From: Chlamydomonas reinhardtii
Taxonomy: Eukaryota; Chlorophyta; Chlorophyceae; Chlamydomonadales; Chlamydomonadaceae
Length of the DNA stretch: 64,000 bases
Reading direction: 5' to 3'
Assembly: GCF_000002595.2 (NCBI RefSeq)
Contig: NC_057006.1
Coordinates: 1,986,246-2,050,245 of the forward strand
Position numbers and translations under genes: made by a program. The notes beneath the pieces are model-generated. The model was not told where the DNA came from. It did no database searches and worked only from the letters and a program-made list of their open reading frames with translations. Positions 21,811 through 41,000 of this stretch are shown here, piece by piece (position 1 is the first letter of the stretch; each line of letters opens with the position of its first letter).

Positions 21811-24800
21811 GCACCCTCTTTACCCATCTCCAAGCTCGCGGCCGCGCTGAGCGAGCAGCTGACCAGGCTAGGCGCCGGCATGAGCGTGGCAGTCGCTACC
21901 TCGCCAACGGCGCCTGGCGCTCTTGGCGACTCAGTCACCCGCTGTGGCACGGGCCGCGGCCCGCCACCCACCATGACGCCGGCACCGCCGCTGAGGACCT
22001 CAACCGAGCCGCTGGCGCCGCCGCCGGCGCCGTTGCCGACGGCGTTGCTGTCACTATCCAGCGGCTCACGCTCGCGCTCGCGCGCGTGCTCACGCTGCGG
22101 ATCCGTGGTCGTCACACGGAAGGCCGAGAAGGCGCCGCCGTAGGCCGACCTTGCCAGAAACGGGTCCCGGAATCGCTGGTAAACGATGGTTGGCGGCTGG
22201 CCGCTGACCGCTGCGGGGTCGTACGCGTTGCCGCTGTCGGAGCCGCATGCTGGTATGTACCCCGCATCCGGCACCGCCGGGGTCACCGGCGTCGCAGTGC
22301 CATGGGCAGCGACAAGCTCGGCCGCCTGCAGTGCGGTGGTGTACGGCGGCGGGTGCAGCAGTTGGTGGCTGCTGATCTGGGCGTACACATCCGCACTGGG
22401 CAGTGCTGGCGCTTCACCAACGGGCGCGGTTCCGGAGTCGCCACACGTGCTGGTGCGGGCGACGAGCTCGCCCCAGCCGCGAAACTCCTGCGGCTGCGGC
22501 AGTACTGATGCCTGTGGCTGCGGCTGCGACTGAAGAAGAGGCTGCAGGTGCGCGTGGAGGTGCGAGTAAAAGTTGTCTTGGTCGAACCGGAGCGCCGCGC
22601 GCGACGACGGCCGCGCTGGCAGCGGCAGCCCTGCCAGCGCCGCAACCGCCGCCGCAGGGTCCAGCGCGGTGGCGCTGACGGCGCCGCCGCTGTGCGGCAT
22701 ACCGCCCGACATGCGCATGCGCGCAGAGCTGGAGGAAGAAGACACGGCCGGAGAAGCGTACGACAGCCGCGGCTGCAGCACCTCGGGCAGCGGCGGCGCC
22801 TCCCGCAGCTGCAGCAGCGCGCGCAGCCGCGCCGCCAACCCAGCATCGCCGTCGGCTGCCGCCGCCAGCAGCTCCGCGACGCCGCCGTCATCGGCGGCGC
22901 CGTCGCCCTCGCCGACCAGGTCAAGAGCCGCCGCCAGCGCCAGCACCAGCCGCGTCATGCGCGGCAGGCGCAGCTCGCCGCAGCCCGCCAGCAGCGTCAC
23001 GACGGTGTCGCCCAGATGCTCGCGCAGGGCAGTTGGCGTCGCCGCGCCCGCCGCGCCTCCCAGATGCTCCAGCATCACCCCGCGCAGCTGCTGCGCGAAC
23101 GACGGGAACTCATACTCATGCACCGCCGTGACTGAGCCGCCACTGCCACCACCACCGCCGGGCCCTGCCACCGCGTCAACAGCCGCCGCCGTCGCTGCTG
23201 CCGCCGCGTCCAGTAGCAGCCCCAGGTCCGACAGGAACTCCACCGTGGCCGCGCCAGCGGCTGCAGGGCTCAGGCCAGCTCCGCCCAAGCCGACGCCACC
23301 ACTGCTGCTTGAGGATGACAGTGCTGAAGCCACACCAAGCGTAAACCGCCTGCGAAGCTCCAGTATCTCTTGCGTCACGCCCATCGCCTCATCGGGAGTC
23401 CACGCGCTCGCCCAAGGCACCGTTGCCCGAGCGCCGGCGTTGACCGCGGCACGGCGTTGGCAGCCAGCGCAGTGACCACCAGCACCACGGCCGGCGGCGC
23501 CGCAGCACGCGGCGCGCAGCAGCAGCACAGGCGCGGCGGCGGAGAAGGGATCCGAGGTCCTCGGCAGCAGGCTCCCGCTGTTGCCGCCGCTGGGCCCTGA
23601 ACCGTCCGCAACCGGCGCGACATCACCAGCCACGGCCGCCGGAGCGGCGCCACTTGCACCTGACGTGGTGGGCTGGGGCGCTGCCGAGCCGCTGTTGCCG
23701 CTGCCGGCCAAGTCCTCCTCAAGCGCACTGGACCAAGTGCATTCCTCGGAAGGCACGCGACACTCCACCTGCAGCAGAGCACCGGTGCCGCTGCCGCCGC
23801 TGTGCGGCAGCGCCGCCGCCGGCAGCGACAGCACCACCACCTGCCCGCTGCACCCCACCGCCTCCGCCACCGCCGCCGCGCACCGCAGGTCCACTCGGGC
23901 GGCCTGCGGCGTCGCCGCCACACCGACGACCAGGCGGCGTAGCAGCAGCCCAGTGGCGGCGACCGTTGGGACTGGCGGCGGCGCCGTCGCCGGCGGCGCC
24001 GCTACGGCCGCCGCAGGGGTTGACGCCAGCGTCAGCATTTGAGGCAGGTTCACCCGTGCGCCACGGGCACGAGCACCGCTGCCGGTACTGGCCGCCGGCA
24101 GCAAGTCAAGCGCCGGGAGGCGACACACCTCCGTGGCGGGCAGGAAGCCGCCCTGGCTGCGCACGGTGCAGCAGTGCGTGCCCGAGCGGGGAATGCCCAC
24201 GTACAGTAACACGGCTTCGACCTCGCCTTCAGCCTCCCCATAGCCGCGGCCCCCGCCGCCAGTGTGTGCACTGGAGAAGCGGGCCCGTGCTACAGCATCA
24301 GAGCCATTCCCACTGCCGCCTGTGGCGGCAGCAGCAGCGGAAGCTGAGGCGGCTGTAGCAGGAGCCGTGGTGCACGGCAGCGCGATGCAGCAGGGCTCCA
24401 CCACGAGGGCTATGGAGGGGGCGCCGCAGTAGACCGGCACGTCGTCGCAGCGCCACTCGCCGCCGGCAGCAGGGTGTGCCGCGGCACCATGTGGGTCGGT
24501 CTCGGTGGCTGCCAGGGCGAAAGGCGACTGCGGGTGCAGGCTGTCACTGTCCTCGGTGGAGGTCGGGCCGGCAGCGGTGGCGGCGCCGGGCCCGGGCTGC
24601 CAGCGCACACACTGCAGCTGGTGGTTGACCTGCACGGTGACCGCAGGCTCCAGGGTCGGGTCGACCAGCCCCTGCTGCTGCAGGCACGCAAACAGCGCTT
24701 CCAGCTGCGGGCACATGGGGAGGCAGCGCGGGAGGCTTGGAGACAGGGGCAAGCGAGGGAGCAAGCGCACCGGCAGGGTTGAGGGGCCTGCGTTGACGAG

Positions 24801-25338
24801 TGGCGTCGGGCCCTGACCGTGGGCCCTGACCCGCACAAGGGGAAGTGCAAGAGGAAACTCACTTGGTGCGCCGGCAGGTCGCCTTCCTGCTGCGGCTGCG
24901 GCTGCGTCTGCGGCTGCAACGGCACGCCCAGAGCCGCCGCCAGTGCGGCCGCCGCCAGCGTCTGCGTGCCCACACGCGGCGTGCCTGGGCGCTCCTCCGC
25001 CGCGCCGCTGCCGCCTCCACCACCTGCTGCTGCACCTGTCGCCTCACCAGCGGTACCGCTGCCACCAGCAGCAGTACCCGCACCCCCTGCATCCCCTGCA
25101 TCCCCTGCATCGCCACGGCCGCTCGACTCATCGGCCGCCGGCACGCGCGTGTACTCCAACACCAGTTCGATGCAGCCGCGGCGCACAGCCAGGTTTGTTA
25201 GTGCCCAGCCCGAGGGCAGCAGCAGCCGCGCCAGCGCCGCCACTGCCCCCGGCTGTATCTGCTCCACGTGACCACTGTGCAGCTTCATGGACAGTCGACA
25301 CGTGGACGGCGCGGCTGGAGCCGCACGGCTGGATCCGA

Positions 25339-25374
<36 letters not shown>

Positions 25375-26639
25375 CCGGAGCCTGCGCTGCCACAGTGTCG
25401 AAGGCATTGGACGTCATGGCAGAGCCGTAGCCGGAGACGGGGCGAGAGCGGGTTGCGGCGTCAGACACGGCGGAGGCCGCGGCCGTGCCGGGCGCAAAGG
25501 CTATGTGGTAGCCGTGGGCGGAGGTGTGCGAGGCGGCGCGCTTAGCGATGTGCGTGGCACCATCCAACTCGCCGCAGCCCGCGTCGCTGCAGCCGTCGTC
25601 ACCGATCACGGAGTCGCCAATGAAGCCATCCTCGCACCCAATGGCCTGCCGTGACGCGCGCTGGCGCGGGCCGGATGCGGCACGCGGTGACCGGCTTCCG
25701 CAAGGCGACTTGCCGCCGCCGCCGCCGCTGCCGGGGCCGCCGTCCATAGGGCTGCGCGCGACCAAACCCAGGCCGCCGCTGCTCATAATGAATGGCGTCG
25801 CCGGGCCGCCGGTGCCACCACAGCCTGGCGCTTGAGCGGGAGTGAAGGCGGCCACAGCAAACTTGGGTTCTGGCACACGCTGATGGGCGGCAGCAGCGAC
25901 AGGGGCGGCGTGGCTGCTGCTGACGCCCTCGGTGGCGGACTCACCGGCACCGGCGTGGCTGCCGAACGCCGCCTGGCCGGCGATGCCACAGCAGCCGCGT
26001 ACGGATTCGCTGCCGCTGTGTGTGGTGGTGTGGTGGTGATGGTGGTGAGCGGCCGGCAACCCGCCGCTGCCGCTGGCGCTCGCTGCGAGGAGCAGTGCCC
26101 CAGGTGCGATGCGCTGCACGGCCATGGCGGCGTGTGGGCCGAGGCCCGCTGCCGCTCCCGGGAAGCTAACGGCGTCTATGCTGGCGCGTCCGCTGCTAAC
26201 AGCGGCACGCGTGCGCCACATGGGACCGGCCGGGATGGGCGGTTCGGAGCAAGCCGTGGCACGGTGCGCCTGCGCTGCTGCCGGGCCCAGGTACAATCGG
26301 TTGAGCCGCTTTGGGCGCGGGAGGATGGCCATAGCTGCGCTAGCTCCCGGCTGTGCCAATGTAGCAGGCAGCGGTGCCTGCTGAGCGGGAGCCGTTGTTA
26401 TGGGGTGCGGCAGCGCCGCCTGGGCACTGGGCTGCATCGCTAGCGCCGCATCATGTTGCGCGGGTGCGCTGTAATCAGCACGGCCACGCAAGTCGCACGC
26501 TAGCACTGCGGACGGCGTGCCTGGAGTGCAGCCACCGCCGCTGCTGTAGGCGAATTGAGATGCGCGAGCAGCGAGGGACCCGAAGTCTTCCCGCGTGCCG
26601 TCCGAGTCCGCGGGTGTGAGCTCACCAACTCGACCACTT
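20562..26639 (-). CDS. gene B: paralogue of gene A lacking its N-terminal GAF-like part
   Basis: Exons 26639-24863, 24704-20883 and 20711-20562, all in one frame. The first listed exon enters in phase 2, the same phase as the homologous exon of gene A (6281-2232), so upstream exons are expected or were lost. The first in-frame ATG inside it is at 26437. An open stretch at about 26,880-26,720 ending at a GTGAGT donor could supply one more exon. Shared landmarks with A: PKRLNRLYLGP near the start, LAVRRGCIELVLEYT (about 25,200), LQQQGLVDPTLEP (24,680), GGFLPATEVCRLP, FLSDLGLLLDAAAAA and a hydrophobic C-terminus ending LPLRLLLPLMLLLGPW. It has a 16-residue Gln run (21,763-21,810). Role unknown; probably a membrane protein as in A. 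Confidence 0.6.
21763..21810 (-). repeat. CAG/CTG run encoding 16 glutamines in gene B
   Basis: An uninterrupted CTG tract on plus reads as CAG codons on minus within the second listed exon of gene B. It is followed by acidic residues and precedes the membrane segments. Confidence 0.9.
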
Positions 26640-28296
26640 CTGCGCGGGTGGCGGATGGATTGTTTATGGATTAGCACGAAAGTAACTCAGGGGCTTACAG
26701 GTGACCAAGAAACTCACGGGTTCGGCACAGGGTCCTCCGACTCGACAAGGCCAGCCCAGGTTGTGAGGAAATTGGGCCCGTGCACGTCGCTTGCGGCTGT
26801 GCCCGTGCGAGACAGCGAGCCAGTGACCACACCACAGGAGCTTGCGGCTGTGCCTGTGCGAGAAAGGGAGTATTGCCAATTGAGTGTGCCAATCGAGCAC
26901 AGTTTATTCGCCTCAGGGCGCCCTTATCATGCCAGAGGTAGAGCACGTACCTTCGTTGTGTTCGGCCGGGGTTGGTGGCAACTTGAAGCTGCGGACGTCG
27001 CGCGTGAGAGTGGGCATGCCGACTCTGGTGCTCGCCTGGGCTGGCTCTCTAGCGCTATCTGTGCTGCTGTTCACTTCCCCTGACACCATCTTCGCCGACG
27101 GGCGTTTGCTCGCTCAGGTTTCTGCCTCGGCAGTCCTGACGCAGGTTTCTTGTCTCATAGTTCTCGTATAGGCGAGTGGTTAAAAACTATTTACCAGCGG
27201 ACACGCGGTTCAACCCTTGTGCGTGCTGACGATTGCCGCGACTCTTCGGCTGACTTCATCAGGCATTATGTCATGCGGCAGGAGCTTGGGACGTGGCGTG
27301 CCGAAACCCTGGGGCTTCCGGCTGGCGCCCCCTGGACCTTGACCTTAACTCGGTAACGACATTAGAACGCGCTCCCGCTTACCGGTATCCAGGGACGGCG
27401 GCGGAGAGGAGCTGACGCCGTTCAAGTCTTTCAAGTCTGCCAAGACTGAGCCGCTTTGACGGCCAAGAACGGCCTCGCCGCGACCTGAATGCTGCGCACA
27501 TCTGTATCATCAATTTATCAACCTGTCTGCGCTATCCCTGGGCTAGCCTGAGGTTTAAGATGCGGTGTCATGGTGTGATGAGGTGTGGTGTAGGCGTTTG
27601 TGCGCAGCTGGAGGTAGGAGAGGAGGCGGAGGCGTGAACCCTCTTTTGCCGTCGAGTTAAGTCTCTCGATGAGGGGAGGGCCGCTTCGGCGGCCGATAGC
27701 ACCCTTACACCCCGCTAAGTGACACCAAGCGTCGCAAACGCATTGGGCGAAGGCGGTCCCGTGTGGCCGCTCCGTGCGGGTGGGGCGCAGCGCCTGGACT
27801 GCGGGGGGAGCCCGAGGTCCCCGCTAACCCCGAGTCCAGGAGAACCTGGAAAGGCCGCGAATGCTGTGTATTACTGTGTGGATCGCGAGACAACAGCTCA
27901 TCGCACCGTTACGTCTGGGCCCAAGCATCTAAGAGCGTGCACTACACTTGCAAGCGCTGTGAATTAGCCCCACGGCTGCAATCACACGCACGCTCCATCA
28001 GAGCGCTTCACTTGCACAAAGATTGCAACACGGTCTGGCGCCCTTAGGACGCCAAGACACGAACTCCCATCCAATAAACCTTCTGCATACCGCACTCTCA
28101 TCGCAAACATAACCCCGCACTGCCGGTCCCATCACACGTCCGTTAAACATCATAACAAAACCCAAAACTGCTCCAACGCCGCTGTACCGTTAGGCCTCCA
28201 CCAGCTCCGAACGCCTACTTGCAGCCTAGCCCGACAGCTCCGCAAGCACTGCTGCGAGCTCCTTTTCGAGCATACGAGGCAGCGCTGGGCATTACA
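26640..28296. other. repeat-like intergenic region between gene B and RRF
   Basis: The left end (26,720-26,880) may include a gene B exon. From about 27,170 to 28,060 the sequence has the look of a retroelement 3' end: a short plus-strand frame closing at 27,356 (RAETLGLPAGAPWTLTLTR), then untranslated-looking sequence with a GC hairpin at about 27,679-27,695 (GGGCCGCTTCGGCGGCC). No domain allows a family name. The last 230 bp lie downstream of the RRF stop codon. Confidence 0.4.
26789..26863. repeat. 51-bp direct repeat, two copies of a 24-bp core
   Basis: GCTTGCGGCTGTGCCCGTGC begins at 26,789 and recurs with one change at 26,840. If translated on minus in the frame leading into gene B, each core reads SRTGTAAS. 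Confidence 0.7.
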
Positions 28297-30861
28297 TTAC
28301 AGCTTCATGACCTCCTCGGTCTTGGCCTTGGCTGCGTCCTCCACCTTCTTGACATACGTGTCAGTCAGCTTCTGGATGTCGTCCTCCAGAGCCTTCTTGT
28401 CGTCCTTGGGCAGCTCAACCTGGGCGGGCGAGGATGCAGAGGGAGGCAGGCAGGCAGGGATGAGGAGAGGCAGGCAGCGATTTGGAGGCGCAGGCAGGGA
28501 TGAGGAGGGACAGGCAGGGGTGAGGAGGGACATAAAGAGACAGGGAGGCGCAACGAGGGGACGTGAGAGTCCTGGAACGAAACGGGGCCCACAGCCCACA
28601 GCCCAGTCCGGAAGGCAGCGCGGTATGGCAGGGCGGTGGGGCGGGCACGAGCGAGTGCCACTGCCCGACGTCCAGCTGCCCTCGATGCCAGGCCCGCCCC
28701 TGCGCCCTGCTCCGGCACACAATCCCCAGCAACCACGCACCTTGTCCACCTTCTTCAGCGCGTCCTTGCGCACATTGCGCACCGCCACCTTGCCGTCCTC
28801 GGCCATCTTGGACACCTGCTTGGCCAGGTCCTTGCGCCGCTCCTGGGGGGCGAGGTGGGGGGGCGGGGTGGGGGGGCGGGCAAGGGTGCGGGCATATGGA
28901 TGAGAAGGCTGTGCAAGCGCGGGGCAGTGTCTTGGTACCGCCCTTCAAATGCAGACGGAGTTCCATAAGCGCGCACTCGGCCCCGGGCATTTTCCACCCG
29001 GCTCCTCAGTACCACAGCTGCGCCACCACACGCGAGCTTCCACCCGGCGGCGCACCTGGGTCATGGGCGGCATGATGAGGCGGATGCGCTCGCCGTCGTT
29101 GTTGGGGTTGATGCCGATGTCGGACTCCTGGATGGCGCGCTCGATGTCGCGCAGGCTGGTCTTGTCGAAGGGCGTGATCATGAGCGTGGATGCGTCCGGC
29201 ACCGTCACCGTGCCCATCTGCTTCAGTGGCGTGGGCGCACCGAAGTAGTCGACCTGCGGAGGCGGGGGTGCGGACGTGGGGGAGCGCAGGGCGAGGCAAC
29301 GGTGTAGCGTAGGTGAGAGGACATGATTCACGGCAGCGTGAGAGAGATATCTGTTCCAATGCGCTGGGACGTCGGGTACCTACAAAAGCCCAGCAGTGTC
29401 GCTTGCCCTGCTGCCTGCCCTGCTGCGCATCGCCGCGCATCCCCTCGTCCTCGCTCCGGGCACGGCGCTTGTGGTCCCCGCAATCACCGCACCCGCAACG
29501 TCAGCGCCCGCAACACCAGTCCTCCACCTGCAGTCCTGCCTTCAGTACACTGCCTGCACCCTCCCTCTCACGGCTTGTATCATTGTCACGCCGCACACGC
29601 CGCTGCAAGCCGCACTCACTGTGATCTTGTCCAGGATGGCTGGGTTGGCGCGGCCGGTGCGGATGGTGTTGAAGCCGTCACCCACCACTGCCAGGCACTT
29701 CTTCATGCGCTCATCCTGCAGCGGCGCAGCACGGCAGGCGGGGGCCGCGCACGTGACGCGATGGGCCCAGGGTGTGGGTTTGGGATGGGGCGGTATACGT
29801 TGGAGAAACCCAACTACTGGGTATTGAGGGGACGGACGGATTGGGCGATGCAAGGGAGCAACCGTGCGCAACAGGTGGCTACTGCCAAGTAAACATGCGT
29901 GCACGGTGTGCCGTATGTGCCACGACCCGTAACAAGCAGCTGGGCAAACGCCGCAAGACACCGGCACGGCGGCACCGCGCGACTCAGACTGTGGTTGCCA
30001 GCAGCCACAGCGCAGCTGCTCTGCACGACAGCGCATCGGTAGCGTTTTGTGTCTGGCCCCCGGGCAAATATGCTGAAAGGCCGCGCTGGCACCGCTGCCG
30101 AGCCCCGTGCGGTTCCCACCCGCTCTCCCATTTGTGGGCCTTGATGTGCATGTGCCGTCTCCCCTCCACGCAGCCTCTCGGCAGCTGCGCCAACTTCGGC
30201 CCACGCTGCCGAGTGCCGACACGTCGGCGCCTCTGGCCCCATGGACTGCCCACGCCCTCCACCACTGCCATTAGCCGCTGAATATTCAGATGTACTTGCG
30301 CTGCTCGCCGAGTTATACATGTGCGCCAGCCTCCCACCCGCGTGGGCGTACTGTGACAGCAGTGCCCCGTCCGTTGCTGGTTGCTACTGCCATGCTGCCA
30401 TTCCCCATAGCCTCGTGCCTGCAGCTGCTGCTCATACTGCTACTGCCACTCCTCACCGCGTCCTTCTTGGCCTCAGCAGCAATCTTCTGCACGTCCGCGC
30501 CGCCGCCGGCGGCAGCACCGCCCTTGCCGCCCTTCTCCTCCTTGGCAGGCGCCTCGGCCTTTCCACCCTTGCCTCCCTTGCCACCCTTGGCGAACGTCAC
30601 CACCGCCATGCGGCTGCCCGCATCCCTGCAACGAGGGATACTTTGATTTGTCAGCTGCAGTTCCGCACGGTCGATGCAGCTCATGCCGAGCTAGGAAGCC
30701 CTCGCCGCGCCACGAACTTGCGACGCTGGGACCACCCACCCAGACGCGGAGCGCAGCTGGGGGCGACCCGCAGCGCGAATGGAGCAGGGACGGAAAACAA
30801 GCGACTTGGCGATAGGCGCAGCCTTCAGGCTACCAGCCTGGGCACGAATGGCGGTCGACAT
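28297..30861 (-). CDS. RRF: ribosome recycling factor, plastid-type
   Basis: Six exons: 30861-30740, 30625-30457, 29715-29620, 29253-29056, 28842-28741, 28419-28297; 269 aa. RRF splits post-termination ribosomes together with EF-G. The bacterial-type core is clear: GFNTIRTGRANPAILDKI, then VDYFGAPTPLKQ, PFDKTSLRDIERAI, GINPNNDGERIRLIMPPM and VRNVRKDALKKVDK. About 100 residues precede the core: an Arg/Ala/Ser-rich leader (MSTAIRAQAGSLKAAPIAK) that fits a chloroplast transit peptide, then a Lys/Gly-rich linker (KGGKGGKGGKAEAPAKEEK). Plastid targeting is inferred from this leader and family knowledge; mitochondrial targeting is not excluded. The ATG is at 30861; the exon 1 donor (GTGGGT) is the least certain join. 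The gene is divergent from SART1. Confidence 0.92.
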
Positions 30862-31222
30862 TGCGGTGCTGTGCAAGTATAACGGCTACTAATTGACTGG
30901 ACTACAAACAAGCGCAACCTATTACCGATACATAAATGTCGCGCTGTGGTGTTGGTTTACCAGTGCGTCCATTGCGAGCGGCCACGCAATGCACCTTCTC
31001 GAAAGTCTCGCTCCTTTCATTTCTTACTGTTTCTGTTTATACGATACTTGAAAGATAACGATCAGAGCTCCGCAGCGTTGATAGGGAAGCGACAGCGGGC
31101 CATCTGCACGCGCAACGTCAGACTTCTTCCTTCTATAGCTTGTACAATCAGCATATAATATCAATAGGCTTGTGACATATCTTTGAGGTTCTGTGCGGGC
31201 CTGCGGGCTTGCCGGCAGAAAG
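30862..31222. promoter_or_regulatory. shared divergent promoter region, RRF and SART1
   Basis: The two start codons point away from each other with 361 bp between them, so both promoters and 5' UTRs must lie here. The middle (about 30,890-31,170) is more AT-rich than its surroundings. No individual element is called. Confidence 0.6.
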
Positions 31223-37565
<6,343 letters not shown>

Positions 37566-37869
37566 GGGGAGCTGGTGATGAGCGATGAGTTGGTGGTGTG
37601 ATTGATGGTGTGGGCTAGAGCGGTGGTGGCGTAGGCGGCAGGGGCTGGCGGTGGTGGCTGCGAGTGGCTGCTGTGGGCGCAGGAAGGGGTAGCCGATGGC
37701 GCGCGGCTTGTGTGCGGCCAAAGCTGCCATAGCTGCAGGTATGGCACTGGTTGCATCCCTGGCGGGAGCTTACAGGAGCCCGTGTTAAGGGTTGGTGCGT
37801 GTTGCGCGGAGGTCAGGGGCCGTCCATGCTGGGGAAGTTCATCCGTCGCGGTGAGCGCTTCCAGCGTGT

Positions 37870-37874
37870 TGTAA
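37870..37874 (+). terminator. TGTAA polyadenylation signal, SART1
   Basis: TGTAA about 305 nt after the stop codon and before the DBP4 start; the usual volvocine 3'-end signal. Position is plausible but not proven. Confidence 0.5.
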
Positions 37875-38016
37875 AGCTCAGTGTACATCATGCCACACAC
37901 ACGGATAAGGTTGCATACAGAGGCGACAAGTTGAACCCTAGCAACATACCCTTCTAGAGAATTGCATCGTTCCAGACTCGCGCGACATTTACCCTTGAGT
38001 TAGTACCACCATAACC

Positions 38017-41000
38017 ATGGCAGGAGAAGAAGAGCAAAATAAGAAACGAAAGAAGGGGCATGCGCAGCAGCACCAGCTGAAGCGGCAGGGGCGGCGGAGC
38101 TACAAGGAGGACCAGGAAATTGCCGAGCTGGAGCAGCGCCTACGCGAAGGAGCTCCGCCACGCGGCTCAAACCCCTTGGCGGCGCAGGAGGGCGCCGGCG
38201 CGACAACATCCTACGCGGCCGCCCGCACTTTCGACGAGCTGCCGCTGTCGCAGTACACTAAGGACAGTCTCAAGAAGTATAAATTTGTAACGCTGACCGC
38301 GGTTCAGCGCGCGACACTCCCACATGCCCTCGCCGGTCGCGATGTGCTGGGTGCGGCGAAGACGGGCTCAGGCAAGACGCTGTCGTTCCTCATCCCGGTG
38401 CGTATGATGGTGATGGGGAGGGGCTTGGGGTGTGGTGGGGCCTAGGCAGGGGTTGCACGCAGCGTGAGGGGCGTTGGTTGTGGGTTGGCGGGGCGGGCTG
38501 TGTGTCTGAGGGCCGTGCCTGGGGTGCCTGCGGGCCTGCGTGCCGACATACCGATTACCGGCACGCCGTGCCCGTTGTCGCGGTGTTGAGCATGTCACAT
38601 GCCAAGGTCCCGACTGTACCAGGGTCTTCGGCATGCCTCCTGCAGCTTGGCTGGAAGATGCGCGCACGCAGCATCCGATCTCTCCTTGCCACCCCTCAGT
38701 CTCTCCGTGCCCCCCCCACACACACACGCCCTCACACACACCCCATGCACACACACAGCTGGTTGAGAAGCTGTACCGTGCCAAGTGGACGCGGCTGGAC
38801 GGGCTGGGGGCGCTGGTGCTCACGCCCACCCGCGAGCTGGCGGTGCAGATTTTTGAGGAGCTGAGGAAGGTCCGTGGGGAGGGAGGAAGGGGGAAAAGGC
38901 CCTAGGGAAAAGGCGTGTGAGAGAGGGGGCAAGGCGTGGACGAAGTCATGGGAGGGAGGGAGAGGGAGAGAGAGAGGTACGAGGGAGGCGCAAGGGAGGG
39001 GCAAGGGAGGCGTGAAGGGGGCGTGAGGGAGCCATGACGGCACGACACACGTGTGGCACTGTACCGGCGGGAGGGCTGCGCGGGGGAGCTGCGCGTGGAG
39101 GCAGGGAGAGCAGGCGGCGTGTGCGTGTGCGTGTGCGGCTTGGGCAAAGTAAGCCGCGGAACATGAGTGTGTTCCGGCCGCATCGGTGGCGGCGACAGGG
39201 CGTTGTTGCAGCGCGAGGGGAACAACGGGACATGGGCGGGCCAAGCATAAGGATGCCGTGCTGGGGCGGGCGGGCGGGGGCGGGGGCGGGGCGCTGGGGC
39301 GGGGGCTGCAGCAAGGTGGCGAGGCAGTGGGAAGGCGGGGTGCTGCGCGCCCTCTGCGGCTGCGGCTAAGGGCGCGCAGGCGCCTGTGTGTGTGTGTGGG
39401 GGGGGGGGGGTTGTAAATACCAGCTCAAACTGGGGGGGGTAGGTCGCTGGTACGACGGCACTGGGGGGGCGTGGATTATGCCGGAAGGCCGGCAGGCGGG
39501 CAGTGCGGCACCGCATGCGGCGCACCCCGCAAAAGAGCTGGCCGCATGTGCTGGGCCGTGACAGGAGTTGCTGCGGGCGGCGCAGCCGCGGAAGTAAGAG
39601 CTTCCTTACGGCGCACACGCATTCACCCACCGCAAGTATGGTACCGTTGCAGAGTCATCAACGCCATGGCCTGCGGGCTGTGTGTTTCGCGTGTTGCGCA
39701 GGTGGGCCACTTCCACGACCTGTCCGCGGGCCTGCTCATCGGCGGCAAGGCGGTGGCGGAGGAGGCGGCGCGCGTGCACCGCATGGCCATGCTGGTGGCC
39801 ACGCCGGGTGAGGGGCTGCGGGGGTTAACGTTGAACCAATCCCTGCGGGGGGGGGGGTTACATTCATGACTAGTTAAGGAAGTGGTAGACTGTAGACCAT
39901 CTTGCGGGGGCAGGGGCTGCGTGAGGGGAGGGGCGGAGGGGGGAGGGGAGGTACGGCTGTAGGGGCAGGGGCAGTTGGGGGAGGGGGTGCCCGGGGTTAA
40001 CTCTGAACCAGTCCCATAGTCTGAAACAGTAACGCTGCAAGGCGGCGGGGGAGGTAGCTGGGCAGGTCGGGCGGGCGGGCGCAGAGGGGGAGGGAGAGAG
40101 GCGCGCGCTGGCCGCCGCTGCGGGGGCGGGAGGGGGCCTGTGCGGCGGCACAGGCGTGGTGGACAAGGGCCGGTGTGGTGGAGGGGGCAGGGCTCACAGG
40201 GGCGACTGGGTGCGGAGGGACACCGCGGGGCCGGCAGCCTGACAGCAGCCGCCGTGCATACCATGTCATCCCACCCCGGCCATCATCGGACTGGGGCTCA
40301 CAGCCCCACCACCGCACCCACCGCGCGCCTAACTTCCTCGTCCTCCTCCCCCTCCTCCTGCTGCTGCCGCGCACCCCCTCGCCACTTCACCTTGCAAGTT
40401 GCTCATGGCTCCTCCTCCTGCGCCCCTCCCCCCCCCACACCACACCTGCTGTCTACCTCGATACACTTCTCTGTACCAATCCTTGCAACCCCCCAACCTC
40501 ACCCGCCCCACCCCACCCCCGCCCCTCAGGCCGTCTGCTGCAGCACCTGGACGAGACGCCCGGCTTCGACACCAGCGGGCTGCAGGCGCTGGTGCTGGAC
40601 GAGGCCGACCGCATCCTGGACATGGGCTTCGCGGCCACACTGGACGCCATCGTGGCCAATCTGCCCCGGGAGCGACAGACGCTGCTGTTCAGGTGGGGGG
40701 CAGAGGGGGAGGGAGGGGAGGGGAGGGGGAGGAGGGAGGAGAGGGGGAGGAGAGGAGGGGGAGGGGAAGGAGAGGGAGGAGAGGGAGGAGAGAGGAGGGA
40801 GGAGGGGAAGGGAGGGAGGAGGGGGAGAGAGGAGGGAGGGGGGAGGAGGGGGGAGGCATGGCGCTGCCGAACCTGCAAATGGGGGGCGGCGTAGCCGTTG
40901 ATGGAAGACGGAGCGGCGGCAGGGGCGGAGGGGGGGCAGGGAGGAGGGAGGGGACAGGGCACCGGCACATTCCTCTGCTCTCACCTGCATCCCACCATCT

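Noticed and set aside
20794-22508. Plus-strand frames over gene B
   Set aside because: Antisense shadows of the gene B exon, including the CTG run read as poly-Cys or poly-Leu.
27763-28047. 94-residue plus-strand frame with Cys/His residues
   Set aside because: Looks like a zinc finger at first sight, but spacing fits no known finger and the surrounding sequence is repeat-like and untranslated in character.
30861-30876. Start of RRF five codons upstream
   Set aside because: The upstream codon is TTG; the first ATG is at 30861 and opens a plausible transit peptide.
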